64,000 nt of DNA from Roseomonas sp. (GTDB taxonomy: Bacteria; Pseudomonadota; Alphaproteobacteria; Acetobacterales; Acetobacteraceae), in assembly GCA_020249775.1 (NCBI GenBank), contig JADCFA010000021.1, positions 62,001-126,000 on the forward strand, read 5' to 3'. A program made the translations under genes and the position numbers. The notes under the pieces are model-generated. The model searched no databases. It was not told where the DNA came from and saw only the letters and a list, made by a program, of their open reading frames with translations. The stretch's first letter is position 1, and each line of letters starts with the position of its first letter. Shown piece by piece: positions 1-7,982 of this stretch.

Positions 1-1
1 C

Positions 2-445
2 CTGAAATCCCAGCTTGGCGCCGGGGTGAAGCTGCCGGAATCCGGCACGGCCTTCATTTCCGTGAAGGAATCAGACAAGGGCGCAGCCGTCACCCTGGCG
101 CGGCGGCTCGCCGAAATGGGCTTCCGTGTCGTCGCCACACGCGGCACCGCGGCGCGCATTCGCGATGCCGGCTTTACCTGTGAGGTTGTGAACAAGGTGC
201 TGGAAGGCCGCCCGCATTGCGTGGACGCGATCAAATCCGGCGATATTCAACTGGTGATCAATACCACCGGGGGCGGGCAATCCGTTGCTGACAGCTTCGA
301 TATCCGCCGCAGCGCCCTGACGCAGGGGGTGCCGCATTACACCACCTTGGCTGGCGCCCGGGCCGCCGTGCATGCCATTGCGGCTTTGCGCGCCGGAACC
401 CTTGATGTTGCGCCCCTTCAGGCATATTTTGAGAAATCGTTCTGA
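2..445 (+). CDS. carB: Carbamoyl-phosphate synthase large subunit, C-terminal part (5' truncated by window)
   Basis: This is the last part of the CarB large subunit, which makes carbamoyl phosphate for arginine and pyrimidine synthesis. Only about 147 codons are in the window; the frame is open from base 2, so the Met near base 26 is internal. The fold is the MGS-like allosteric domain: VATRGTAARIRDAG, the NTTGGG loop and the SALTQGVPHYTT region that binds regulators such as UMP in the E. coli enzyme. It ends in EKSF before a TGA. A hairpin that looks like a terminator follows, and greA lies just downstream. Family identification is confident from the domain and the carB-greA order. Confidence 0.9.
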   Translation: MKSQLGAGVKLPESGTAFISVKESDKGAAVTLARRLAEMGFRVVATRGTAARIRDAGFTCEVVNKVLEGRPHCVDAIKSGDIQLVINTTGGGQSVADSFDIRRSALTQGVPHYTTLAGARAAVHAIAALRAGTLDVAPLQAYFEKSF

Positions 446-450
446 CGACT

Positions 451-483
451 GGGGCTGCCCAAGGCGGCCCCTTCGTGTTTTCC
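451..483 (+). terminator. Possible rho-independent terminator after carB
   Basis: Bases 451-471 fold as a near-perfect hairpin (GGGGCTGCC, loop CAA, GGCGGCCCC, one T-G pair). A moderately T-rich tail follows at 472-483. It sits six bases after the carB stop codon and ends before the greA ribosome binding site, so it could separate the two genes. The T-run is interrupted, so efficiency is uncertain. Confidence 0.5.
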
Positions 484-519
484 GCTCGGCGCCAGCCGGG
501 CGGAGGGAAGCCAAGGAAG

Positions 520-1002
520 ATGCCTGTGCAAAAGTTCCCAATGACCGCCGAGGGCCTCGCGCGCTTGGAGGAGGAACTCAAGCAGTTGAAATCGGAAGAA
601 CGCCCCGCGATCATCCGGGCGATCGCCGAAGCGCGCGCGCATGGCGACCTTTCCGAAAACGCCGAATATCACGCGGCGCGCGAACGCCAATCCTTCATTG
701 AAGGCCGCATCGCTGAATTGGAATCGGTGATCCCTTCCGTTGAAGTCATTGATTCCAAAAGGCTTACCGGGGACCAGGTGCGCTTTGGCGCCTATGTCAC
801 CATCGTTGACGAAGAAACGGATGACGAGAAAAACTACCGCATCGTCGGCCAATATGAGGCTGATATGAAGAACGGTTCCATCTCAGTCTCCTCACCGCTC
901 GCCAAGGCGCTGATGGGGCGCAAGGTGGGGGATTCGGTGGAAGTGCCTGCGCCGGGTGGTTCCCGTTCGGTTGAGATTACCGCGGTTCGCTTCGTCCAAT
1001 AA
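520..1002 (+). CDS. greA: Transcription elongation factor GreA
   Basis: GreA rescues backtracked RNA polymerase by stimulating transcript cleavage in the secondary channel. From the ATG at 520 the protein has 160 residues, close to the usual 158. This start gives MPVQKFPMT, the typical GreA opening, and has an AAGGA-type site just upstream; an earlier in-frame start at 475 would add an unrelated leader. The N-terminal coiled coil carries the expected acidic tip and the DLSENAEYHAARERQ segment (about residues 44-58), followed by the C-terminal FKBP-like domain with GRKVGDSVEVPAPGG. Downstream neighbour is a threonine dehydratase gene 11 bases away. Confidence 0.93.
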   Translation: MPVQKFPMTAEGLARLEEELKQLKSEERPAIIRAIAEARAHGDLSENAEYHAARERQSFIEGRIAELESVIPSVEVIDSKRLTGDQVRFGAYVTIVDEETDDEKNYRIVGQYEADMKNGSISVSSPLAKALMGRKVGDSVEVPAPGGSRSVEITAVRFVQ

Positions 1003-1013
1003 AGGCTTCTCCC

Positions 1014-2246
1014 ATGCCGATGCGCGCGGCGCTGGCCGAAGGCCGCGCCATTACCCTGGCCGATATCCGCGCCGCTGCCGGGCGTATCTCTGGCGCCGTG
1101 CTGCGCACACCCACGCTCCAAAGCCAGGCGGTGTCCCGCGCCACCGGGGCCAAGGTCTTCCTGAAGCTCGATAACCTGCAGGCCACCGGGGCCTTCAAGG
1201 AAAGGGGCGCGGCCAATCGGCTGGCGTTGCTCTCCGCCCGCGAAAAGGCCGCCGGGGTCATTGCCATGTCGGCTGGGAACCATGCCCAGGCGGTGGCGCG
1301 CCATGCGTCCCTCGCTGGGATCGCCGCCACCATCGTCATGCCGAAATTCACCCCGGCCACCAAGGTCACCCGCACGGAAGCCTGGGGCGCGCGAGTGGTG
1401 CTGCATGGCACGACGCTGGCTGAGGCCGCCGCCCATGCCCATGCGCTGGCAGCCGCCGAGGGTCTGGTCTTCATCCACCCCTATGATGATGTGGGCGTGA
1501 TCGCCGGCCAAGGCACCGCCACTCTCGAAATGCTGGAAGATGCGCCGGCCATCGAAGCCCTGGTGATCCCGGTTGGCGGCGGCGGGCTTTGCGCCGGTGC
1601 GGCCATCGCCGCGGCCGAACTCCGCCCCGGCATGCCGGTTTTTGGGGTGGAGGTAGAATTCTACCCCGCCATGGCGCAGCGCCTGGCCGGCAAGCCTGTG
1701 CAGGTCGGCGGCCCCACCATCGCGGAAGGCATCGCGGTGCGCGATGTGGGCGAAACACCGCTTGCCATCCTGAAGCGCCTCGGCGTTGAAGTGCTGGTCG
1801 TGCCGGAACGCGCCGTGGAACAGGCCATCGTCCTGCTCGCCGAAGGTGCGAAGGTGCTGGCTGAAGGTGCGGGCGCGGCGGGGCTTGCCGCCATCCTCGC
1901 CTTCCCGGAACGCTTCGCGGGCAAGACTGTCGGCACCATTGTTTGCGGCGGGAATATTGACCCGCGCATTCTGGCGAATGTGCTGCTGCGCGAATTGCTG
2001 CGTGACGGGCGCATCCTGCGGCTGCATCTGGATATCCCTGACCGGCCCGGCGTGCTGGCGGATATCGCCACCCGCGTTGCCGCCGCCGGCGGCAATGTGA
2101 TCGAAGTGAGCCACCAACGGCTTTTTGCAGCGCCCAGCGTGCAAAGCGCGGAGCTGGAACTGATGATCGAAGTGCGCGACACGGCGCAGGGCGATGCGAT
2201 CATCGCGGCGCTCGAGGCGGGGGATTACGTCGTGCGGCGGGGCTGA
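1014..2246 (+). CDS. Threonine dehydratase (threonine ammonia-lyase) with C-terminal ACT domain
   Basis: This PLP enzyme of the serine/threonine dehydratase family has 410 residues and should deaminate threonine to 2-oxobutanoate. The PLP lysine is K62 in GAFKERGA, SAGNHAQ follows at 86-92, and the phosphate-binding glycine loop VGGGGL is near 187-192. Residues from about 335 form an ACT-like regulatory domain beginning RLHLDIPDRPGVLADIA. The length and single ACT domain match the short biodegradative/biosynthetic type rather than the two-ACT IlvA of E. coli, so ilvA versus tdcB cannot be settled. It follows greA by 11 bases. Its stop codon lies inside the first unit of a 46-bp repeat array. 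Confidence 0.88.
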   Translation: MPMRAALAEGRAITLADIRAAAGRISGAVLRTPTLQSQAVSRATGAKVFLKLDNLQATGAFKERGAANRLALLSAREKAAGVIAMSAGNHAQAVARHASLAGIAATIVMPKFTPATKVTRTEAWGARVVLHGTTLAEAAAHAHALAAAEGLVFIHPYDDVGVIAGQGTATLEMLEDAPAIEALVIPVGGGGLCAGAAIAAAELRPGMPVFGVEVEFYPAMAQRLAGKPVQVGGPTIAEGIAVRDVGETPLAILKRLGVEVLVVPERAVEQAIVLLAEGAKVLAEGAGAAGLAAILAFPERFAGKTVGTIVCGGNIDPRILANVLLRELLRDGRILRLHLDIPDRPGVLADIATRVAAAGGNVIEVSHQRLFAAPSVQSAELELMIEVRDTAQGDAIIAALEAGDYVVRRG

Positions 2247-2463
2247 AAGCCCGGCCGCCGCACGCAAAAGCAATACCTCGCGGCGGGGCTGAAGGCCCGG
2301 TCGCCGCACGCAAAAGCAATACCTCGCGGCGGGGCTGAAGGCCCGGTCGCCGCACGCAAAAGCAATACCTCGCGGCGGGGCTGAAAGCCCAGACGCCGCG
2401 CGCAAAAGCAATACCTCGCGGCGGGGCTGAAAGCCCGGTCGCCGCACGCAAAATCAACACTTC
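2234..2463 (+). repeat. Five tandem 46-bp hairpin-forming repeats
   Basis: Units begin at 2234, 2280, 2326, 2372 and 2418 with an exact 46-base period; a degenerate start of a sixth begins at 2464. Each unit carries an inverted repeat: GCGGCG plus GGGCT, loop GAA, then AGCCC or GGCCC, a three-base bulge and CGCCGC. Differences between copies fall in the bulge (GGC, GGT, AGA) or keep pairing by a G-T wobble, so the stem is preserved. Unit 1 contains the stop codon of the threonine dehydratase gene. The linker is ACGCAAAAGCAATACCTC. There is no T-run, so these are not classical terminators. Minus-strand open frames across the array are a by-product of the repeat. Confidence 0.9.
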
Positions 2464-2559
2464 GCGGCGCGGTTAACCGCTAGGCGCCCCCTCCAGCCCG
2501 CCTGGACTTCGCGCCGCCCAACGCGCAAGCTTCCCCTGCACATCAAGGGGAAACGCGCA

Positions 2560-3312
2560 ATGGAACTCAGGGGCAAAGTGGCGCTCGTGACGGGCGGCAA
2601 TGGCGGGCTCGGGCAACGCATCTGCCACGCGCTCGCGCGCGAAGGCGTGCATATCGCTGTCATGTATGCGCAAAGCAAGGATCAGGCGGAAGCCGTGGCA
2701 CGAGACCTTGCCAGCCAATACCAGATCAACGCGGCTGCCTTTGGCTGTGACATCACCGATGGCGCCGCCGTTGAAAACCTGGTCGCGGCCGTCACCGCAC
2801 GCTTCGGGCGGCTTGATATCCTGATCAATGACGCCGCCTTCAATAAATCCGTGCCCTTCCAGGATTTGGACAGCCTGACTGTCGAACTCTGGGAGAAAAT
2901 CATGGCGGTGAACCTGACCGGGCCGATGCGGCTGATCAAGGCGGCAGCACCCGCGCTGAAGGCCAGCGGCGCGGGGCGGATCGTCAATATCTCCTCAGTC
3001 GCGGGGTTGGGGCCGACCGGGTCCTCTATCGCCTATGCCGTTTCAAAAGCGGGGCTGATCCATCTGACACGCTGCATGGCCGTGGCGCTGGCGCCGGAAA
3101 CGCTGGTGAATTGCGTCGCCCCCGGGCTTTTGGAAGGCACCCGCGCCACGGCCAACCTGCGGCCCGAGCAGATCGAACGCTCTGCCTCATCCTCGCTTCT
3201 GCAAAAGGCTGCCGATAAGGATGATTGCGCCGATATGATGGTGACCATGTGCCGGACGGATACCATGACCGGCCAGACCATCGTCATTGATGCGGGGCGG
3301 ATTTTTCACTGA
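2560..3312 (+). CDS. Short-chain dehydrogenase/reductase (3-oxoacyl-ACP reductase-like)
   Basis: A 250-residue classical SDR, NAD(P)-dependent and probably cytosolic. The dinucleotide motif TGGNGGLG is at 11-18, the NAG-like motif appears as NDAAF near 90, the catalytic Ser is in NISS at about 145, and YAVSK gives Tyr159 and Lys163. The C-terminus has the usual TGQTIVIDAGRIFH ending. Substrate cannot be read from sequence; FabG-like reductases and sugar or alcohol dehydrogenases share this layout. A GGGGAAA site lies about eight bases before the ATG. It stands alone between the repeat array and a small lipoprotein gene. Confidence 0.85.
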   Translation: MELRGKVALVTGGNGGLGQRICHALAREGVHIAVMYAQSKDQAEAVARDLASQYQINAAAFGCDITDGAAVENLVAAVTARFGRLDILINDAAFNKSVPFQDLDSLTVELWEKIMAVNLTGPMRLIKAAAPALKASGAGRIVNISSVAGLGPTGSSIAYAVSKAGLIHLTRCMAVALAPETLVNCVAPGLLEGTRATANLRPEQIERSASSSLLQKAADKDDCADMMVTMCRTDTMTGQTIVIDAGRIFH

Positions 3313-3413
3313 CAAAACGGGTGTATTTCGAAGGCAAGACACGAATATTGGTTGAATTTTGGTCAGCTATATTCTATTCTAGGTTGCATATAGCCCAGCC
3401 TGGGAGACACCCC

Positions 3414-3734
3414 ATGCCCCGCCTTGCCCCCCTGCTTGCGCTGCCGATCCTGCTCGGCTGCGCTTCCGCCACCCAAACCTATGCGCCGGATGGCCGCGCC
3501 GCCCATGCCGTGGATTGCGGCGGGCTTTGGCGCGATTGGGGCGCCTGCATGGAGCGCGCGGGGGAGATTTGCGGCACCAAGGGCTACGACATTCTGGCCC
3601 GCGATACGGACCGCAACCGCTCAGGCGGCTATCTGCGCTATGGCTCCGCCGGCGGGGGCAATTACACCAGCACCCATACCCGCAATATGCTGATCGCCTG
3701 CCGCAGCGGAACGCAGCAGGCAAGGGCAGGTTAA
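3414..3734 (+). CDS. Small putative lipoprotein, unknown function
   Basis: From the ATG at 3414 the protein has 106 residues. It opens with a short hydrophobic segment and a lipobox-like LLGC at about residues 13-16, so export and lipidation are likely. The mature part has four further cysteines (CGGLW, ACMERAGEICG, LIACRSG) and a GGL-WRDWGACMERAGEIC-type core, then a Gly/Ser/Asn-rich stretch. An earlier in-frame start at 3321 would place the signal peptide internally, so 3414 with GGGAG upstream is preferred. The stop overlaps the stop of the convergent ychF gene by three bases. No function is recognised. Confidence 0.65.
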   Translation: MPRLAPLLALPILLGCASATQTYAPDGRAAHAVDCGGLWRDWGACMERAGEICGTKGYDILARDTDRNRSGGYLRYGSAGGGNYTSTHTRNMLIACRSGTQQARAG

Positions 3735-4825
3735 ACGTTAAACCTGAACAGCATTACATCGCCATCGCGCACGACATATTCCTTGCCTTCCACGCGCATC
3801 TTGCCCGCTTCCTTGGCACCCTGTTCGCCATTCAGCGCAACATAATCATCATAGCCAATCGTCTCGGCCGCGATGAAGCCACGTTCAAAATCGCCATGGA
3901 TTACGCCGGCGGCCTGCGGCGCCTTCATGCCCTTCAGGATCGTCCAGGCGCGCGCTTCCTTGGGCCCCACCGTGAAATAGGTGATCAGCCCAAGCAATGC
4001 GTAGCCGGCACGGATCACACGATCCAGCCCGCTATCTTCAAGCCCGAGGGAAGACAGAAACTCGCCCCGATCCGCCTGCGCCATTTGGCTGATTTCCGCT
4101 TCAATGGCGGCGGAAACTACCACCGCCTGCGCGCCTTCCGCCTTGGCACGTTCAAAGACGCGCGCGGATTGGGAATTGCCCGTGGCGGCTGAGGCTTCTT
4201 CCACATTGCAGACATAAAGCACCGGCTTTGTCGTCAGCAATTGCAGCCGCTTCGCCGCTTCTTCCTCACCCGCCGGCACCGCCCTGCGCGCTGGGCGGCC
4301 TGCTTCCAGCGCGGCCTTGATCGGTTCAATCAAGGCCATTTGCGCCAGCGCTTCCTTATCGCCACCGCGCGCGCGCTTCACCAAACCCTGCGCGCGTTTC
4401 TCAAGGCTATCCAAATCCGCCAGCATCAATTCGGTTTCAACCGTCTCAGCATCGCGGATCGGATCAATGCTGCCTTCCACATGCGTCACATCGCCATCTT
4501 CGAAGCAGCGCAGCACATGCACAATCGCATCCACTTCGCGGATATTCGCCAGGAACTGATTACCAAGCCCTTCACCCTTGGAAGCACCTCGCACCAGGCC
4601 GGCGATATCCACGAATTCCAAACTGGTCGGCACGGTTTTTTGCGATTTGCCAATGCGCGTCAGCGTATCCAGGCGCGCATCCGGCACCGCCACGCGCCCG
4701 ACATTGGGTTCAATGGTGCAGAAGGGATAATTCGCTGCCTGCGCCGCGGCGGTTTGCGTCAGCGCATTGAACAGCGTGGATTTGCCAACATTCGGCAGGC
4801 CCACAATACCGCAATTGAAACCCAT
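3731..4825 (-). CDS. ychF: Ribosome-binding ATPase YchF (Obg family)
   Basis: A 364-residue protein matching the usual YchF length. The P-loop GLPNVGKST is at residues 9-17, [17 protein letters not shown] supplies the switch region, and the nucleotide base motif is degenerate as in this ATP-preferring GTPase family. The C-terminal TGS domain runs to the end ([17 protein letters not shown] onward, closing with [13 protein letters not shown]). YchF binds ribosomes and is implicated in translation and oxidative-stress responses. It is the last gene of a minus-strand run after pth and a small hypothetical gene, which lies two bases upstream. It converges on the lipoprotein gene. Confidence 0.95.
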   Translation of the reverse strand: MGFNCGIVGLPNVGKSTLFNALTQTAAAQAANYPFCTIEPNVGRVAVPDARLDTLTRIGKSQKTVPTSLEFVDIAGLVRGASKGEGLGNQFLANIREVDAIVHVLRCFEDGDVTHVEGSIDPIRDAETVETELMLADLDSLEKRAQGLVKRARGGDKEALAQMALIEPIKAALEAGRPARRAVPAGEEEAAKRLQLLTTKPVLYVCNVEEASAATGNSQSARVFERAKAEGAQAVVVSAAIEAEISQMAQADRGEFLSSLGLEDSGLDRVIRAGYALLGLITYFTVGPKEARAWTILKGMKAPQAAGVIHGDFERGFIAAETIGYDDYVALNGEQGAKEAGKMRVEGKEYVVRDGDVMLFRFNV

Positions 4826-4827
4826 CT

Positions 4828-5274
4828 TTACGCTCCCGGCGCGGCGGGCCAGGCGGCACGCAGCGCATTCCAGAATGCCTCAGCAACCACACCCGCCGCG
4901 ATACGCGCGGCACCATCATCACTGATCGGCATCAGCGCCGCCGCGCGCAAATGCGCGGAAATCTCCGGCAGGGCGAGCGCCATGCCCGAAAGCGCCGCAA
5001 TGCTCGCTTCCGCTGCCCGTGAGGCATCCGCCGTATGCACACGCAATTGCCGCGCAATCACCAGCAACGCGGCAGCCATGGCGGTGGCGCGACGCGCTTC
5101 GTCTCGCGGTAAATCGTGATCCGCCAAATCAAGCGTCGTGCGCAGCCCCGCTGCCGCCTGCGCCAGCGCATCCGCTTCACGCACCAAGGCGGCGGAAAGC
5201 AGCGCGGCACCATTGGCGCGGTCTTCCGCGCTGGGGCCCATCATGTCCATGCTGAAGGCGTCTTCGGCTTCCAT
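4828..5274 (-). CDS. Hypothetical protein between pth and ychF
   Basis: A 148-residue protein starting MEAEDAFSMDM. The start is fixed by translational coupling: its ATG shares one base with the pth stop (TGATG at 5276-5272). The sequence is Ala-rich, acidic at the N-terminus and predicted largely helical, with no signal peptide, membrane segment or recognised catalytic motif. Its position in a pth-ychF operon suggests a translation-linked or merely co-transcribed role, but I do not recognise the family. A longer frame extending into pth is not needed. Confidence 0.7.
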   Translation of the reverse strand: MEAEDAFSMDMMGPSAEDRANGAALLSAALVREADALAQAAAGLRTTLDLADHDLPRDEARRATAMAAALLVIARQLRVHTADASRAAEASIAALSGMALALPEISAHLRAAALMPISDDGAARIAAGVVAEAFWNALRAAWPAAPGA

Positions 5275-5870
5275 CACTTCTCCTGCGTCAGCAGCGCGAT
5301 GCGTGTCATGAAGTCTTCGGTCTTCAGGCTTGCGAGCATGGGCGCGGCATCGGCCACCGCATCCAACAGCTTTTCCAGCCACGGCTGATCCTGCTTGGAA
5401 AAATTGCCCAGCACATGGCCGGTCACCGCATCCTTATGGCCGGGATGCCCGATCCCCATCCGCACGCGCCAGAAATCAGGCGATCCAAAAGCGCGGCGCA
5501 TATCCTTCAAGCCATTATGCCCCGCAACACCGCCGCCCAGTTTCACGCGCAGCTTACCGGGTGCGAGGTCCAACTCATCATGAAAGGCAATCACATTCGC
5601 GGGCGGGATTTTCAGAAAGGCGGCGGCTGGCTGCACGGAATCACCACTCGCGTTCATATAGGTTTGTGGCTTCAGCGCCAGAATGCGCTGCCCGCCAATG
5701 GCACCTTCCGCGACTTCACCCTTGAAGCGCTTGCGCCAGGGGCCAAAGCCATGGTGGCGCGCAATCTCATCCACTGCCATGAAGCCGATATTATGCCGCT
5801 GGCGCGCATGTTCCGGCCCTGGATTGCCAAGGCCGACCCAAAGCATCGGGGCGCTATCGCGGGAAGTCAT
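5274..5870 (-). CDS. pth: Peptidyl-tRNA hydrolase
   Basis: Pth cleaves the ester bond of peptidyl-tRNA released from stalled ribosomes. The 198-residue protein has the family signature WVGLGNPGPEHARQRHNIGF, with the catalytic His at residue 26, then LKPQTYMNASG, the HDELD motif with the conserved Asp, and GGGVAGHNGLKD. The start MTSRDSAPML adds a short leader before MLWVGLG; starting at the second Met is possible. It lies downstream of rplY with a hairpin terminator between them, and is coupled to the next gene by a TGATG overlap. Confidence 0.95.
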   Translation of the reverse strand: MTSRDSAPMLWVGLGNPGPEHARQRHNIGFMAVDEIARHHGFGPWRKRFKGEVAEGAIGGQRILALKPQTYMNASGDSVQPAAAFLKIPPANVIAFHDELDLAPGKLRVKLGGGVAGHNGLKDMRRAFGSPDFWRVRMGIGHPGHKDAVTGHVLGNFSKQDQPWLEKLLDAVADAAPMLASLKTEDFMTRIALLTQEK

Positions 5871-5884
5871 GACATCATGAACCC

Positions 5885-5948
5885 AAAAAGGGTCCGGAGG
5901 AGGCTTCCCCCGAACCCTTGATGTTGAGAAGCAGGGGCGAAACCCCTG
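5885..5948 (-). terminator. Terminator downstream of rplY (two adjacent hairpins)
   Basis: Read on the minus strand, a short hairpin CAGGGG-TTTCG-CCCCTG at 5948-5932 follows the rplY stop. A second structure at 5919-5888 pairs AAGGGT with ACCCTT around a G-rich/C-rich inner stem and runs into five T residues (5889-5885). This fits a rho-independent terminator separating rplY from pth, so pth probably has its own promoter or depends on read-through. Confidence 0.6.
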
Positions 5949-5954
5949 TCCGGA

Positions 5955-6635
5955 TTACTTCTTCTTCGCAGGCGCCTTGGCAGGCGCGGCGGCAGCGGCG
6001 GCAGGCGCCTTCTGCTTGGTCGCTTCCACCGGGCCAGGGGCTGCGGCCGGCGCGGTATCATCAACCACGGTCGGCGCGGCAATGGACGCCACCATGAAGT
6101 CGCGGCCCACGATCACCGGCTTGGTACCGAACTGATCCTTCACCGCAGACCAACGCAAGCCTGCACCGATCTGCGCTTCGGCCAGATCAAGTTCGAACTT
6201 TTCCGGCACCGCATCGGGATCGGCCAGCACTTCAATTTCGCGGCGCACCACGTTCAGCACGCCACCCGCCTTGATGCCAGGGCAGGTATCTTCATGCAGG
6301 AAGGTCACCGGCACCTTCACGCGAATGCGTGAACCAGGCGCCAGGCGCTGAAAATCCACATGCAACGGACGATCCGTCACGGGATGGAATTGCACATCGC
6401 GCATCAGGCAGCGTTCCGTATCACCGCCCTTCACCGCAACTTCGTATAAGTGCGATTGCCAGCCGGTCTTGTGCAATTCCTTCATCACATCGCGCGGGTC
6501 GAGGGCGATCAGGGTCGCCTCACGCTTCGCGCCATAGATGACAGCGGGGACATGCCCCTCACGCCGAGTTGCGCGTGCCGCCCCCTTACCGGCCCGCCCG
6601 CGCGCTTCGGCTTCGATCCGTACAGTTTGGACCAT
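5955..6635 (-). CDS. rplY: 50S ribosomal protein L25 (long Ctc/TL5 type)
   Basis: L25 binds 5S rRNA. From the ATG at 6635 (MVQTVRIEAEARG) the protein has 226 residues: an N-terminal L25 domain (RATRREGHVPAVIYG, then MRDVQFHPVTDRPLHVDFQR) and a C-terminal beta domain (IKAGGVLNVVRREIEV). This is the Ctc/TL5 layout common in alphaproteobacteria. The last 40 residues form an Ala/Pro/Lys-rich tail ending AKKK, typical of GC-rich genomes. The in-frame upstream Met at 6695 would add an unrelated leader. The gene precedes pth, its usual partner. Confidence 0.93.
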   Translation of the reverse strand: MVQTVRIEAEARGRAGKGAARATRREGHVPAVIYGAKREATLIALDPRDVMKELHKTGWQSHLYEVAVKGGDTERCLMRDVQFHPVTDRPLHVDFQRLAPGSRIRVKVPVTFLHEDTCPGIKAGGVLNVVRREIEVLADPDAVPEKFELDLAEAQIGAGLRWSAVKDQFGTKPVIVGRDFMVASIAAPTVVDDTAPAAAPGPVEATKQKAPAAAAAAPAKAPAKKK

Positions 6636-6696
6636 TGTCCGTGCTCCTTCGGGTTTTGATGGTGCCGCAAGGCGCAACCAGGCGCCAAACAGCAAA

Positions 6697-6720
6697 CGCT
6701 GGCCTCCAGGGGTGCCAGCG
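6697..6720 (-). terminator. Hairpin between phosphatase gene and rplY
   Basis: CGCTGGC and GCCAGCG form a perfect 7-bp stem around a 10-base loop. On the minus strand it is followed by TTTGCTGTTTGG. It lies about 50 bases after the phosphatase stop and about 60 bases before the rplY start, so it may end phosphatase transcription or act in the rplY leader. The T tract is broken, so this is a weak call. Confidence 0.4.
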
Positions 6721-6768
6721 ATTGGGGGCTTCTAGGGGAAGGGACGGCAGGGCGCAAGCGCCCGTTGT

Positions 6769-7341
6769 TTAAGATATCGCAGGCAAATAGCTCGGCGTAA
6801 TGGACCAGACCGGGCCTGAGGCCGGCGGTTCGCACCATAGCGGCAGGGCATTGGGCGTGCGCACATTGGGCACATGGCCAAGGGCGAGCCGCAGCGCACG
6901 GAACAGTGCGCCATGCGCCACGACCAAAACAGGGCCCGGCTTGGCGGTGGCGCGGTTAATGGCCGCGACCGCACGGTCATGCAACGTCTGAAAGCTTTCC
7001 GCGCCTTCCGGCGTGAAGCTGCCTTCAATCCAGCTATCATACCAATCGCCCATGGGCCGGCCTTCTTCCACGCCAAAGCCCACTTCCATCAGCCCCGCAT
7101 CGGTCGCAACCGGCAGCGCCAGCGCTTCCGCCACAATCTCAGCCGTGCGCAAAGCGCGGCTAAGCGGTGAGGCGATGATGGTCGCGATCCCGCGATCCAC
7201 CAGCGCGAGCGCCGCGCGCCGCGCCTGGGAAACCCCGACCGCATTCAGCGGAATATCCGTATGCCCCTGGCTCAGCCCCTCAGCGTTCCAATCGGTTTCG
7301 CCGTGGCGGAGGAACCAGAAGGCGGTCGGGTTCAGGCTCAC
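6769..7341 (-). CDS. Histidine phosphatase family protein (phosphoglycerate mutase-like)
   Basis: A 190-residue member of the branch-1 histidine phosphatase superfamily. The phosphohistidine motif RHGETDWN is at residues 12-19, followed by LSQGHTDIPLN; SPLSRALRTAE carries the second Arg, and VVAHGALFRAL holds the second catalytic His. The substrate is not evident; relatives include cofactor-dependent phosphoglycerate mutases, alpha-ribazole phosphatase and general phosphatases. Translation starts at a GTG that overlaps the stop of the GST gene (GTGA), so the two are coupled. The pair sits between prs and rplY. Confidence 0.85.
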   Translation of the reverse strand: MSLNPTAFWFLRHGETDWNAEGLSQGHTDIPLNAVGVSQARRAALALVDRGIATIIASPLSRALRTAEIVAEALALPVATDAGLMEVGFGVEEGRPMGDWYDSWIEGSFTPEGAESFQTLHDRAVAAINRATAKPGPVLVVAHGALFRALRLALGHVPNVRTPNALPLWCEPPASGPVWSITPSYLPAIS

Positions 7342-7955
7342 GAAAGGCCTTCCGCCTTCATCGTGCGCTGCACGGCGGGGCGCGCATTCATACGCACATA
7401 ATGCGCCGCGACATTCGCCGGCAGTTGCTTATTCAAGCGCGCCGCCCACCAGAAGCTGACATAGAACAGTGCCGTATCCGCGAAGGAATAAGTGCCAGCG
7501 AGCCATTCCTTGCCTTCAAGCGCCTTATCCATCACGCCAAGGCCCTTTTGAAAAATCTCCTCACCGCGCGCCTTCACCGCTTCGTGATCGGTTTCCGTCG
7601 GCGCGAAATTCGCCGGGCGGAACATGCGCGAAAAGCCCTGCATATGCATGGTGGCCACACAATAATCGGTGGCTTCCAAAGCGCGCGCCTGCGCATCCGT
7701 GCCGGATGGCATCAAGCCGGCCGAGGGAAAGCGTGATGCCAGCCAAAAGGCGATCGCGGGATATTCCGTCAGCACCGACCCATCATCGCGTTGCAGCGTC
7801 GGCACCTTGGATTTCGGATTGACCGAGGTGAAGCCAGGCTGGAATTGCGCGCCTTCGCGCAGGTTCACGGCAACCGCTTCATAAGGCGCGCCGATTTCTT
7901 CCAGCATCACATGGATGCCGATGGAACACGCCCCCGGCGCATAAAACAGCTTCAT
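7338..7955 (-). CDS. Glutathione S-transferase family protein
   Basis: A 205-residue GST-like protein. The N-terminal thioredoxin-fold domain opens MKLFYAPGACSIGIH, a pattern typical of bacterial beta-class GSTs where Cys/Ser near residue 10 contacts glutathione. The cis-Pro segment is KVPTLQRDDGSVLTEYPAI, with the glutathione-binding EYPAI. The C-terminal helical domain includes MDKALEGKEWLAGTYSFADTALFYV. It likely conjugates or isomerises electrophiles, or binds glutathione; the substrate is unknown. Coupled to the phosphatase gene by a 4-base overlap, and separated from prs by the palindromic element. Confidence 0.87.
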   Translation of the reverse strand: MKLFYAPGACSIGIHVMLEEIGAPYEAVAVNLREGAQFQPGFTSVNPKSKVPTLQRDDGSVLTEYPAIAFWLASRFPSAGLMPSGTDAQARALEATDYCVATMHMQGFSRMFRPANFAPTETDHEAVKARGEEIFQKGLGVMDKALEGKEWLAGTYSFADTALFYVSFWWAARLNKQLPANVAAHYVRMNARPAVQRTMKAEGLS

Positions 7956-7982
7956 GATCGCAACCCCTTCCGATGATTATTC

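Noticed and set aside
834-2460. Long minus-strand open frames across the threonine dehydratase gene and the repeat array
   Set aside because: They lie opposite a clear PLP enzyme gene and the 46-bp repeats; the repeating GLSAPPRG-type peptide is a translation of the repeat, with no ribosome site.
2234-2463. CRISPR array
   Set aside because: The 46-bp units follow each other without variable spacers, so this is a tandem repeat, not a CRISPR array.
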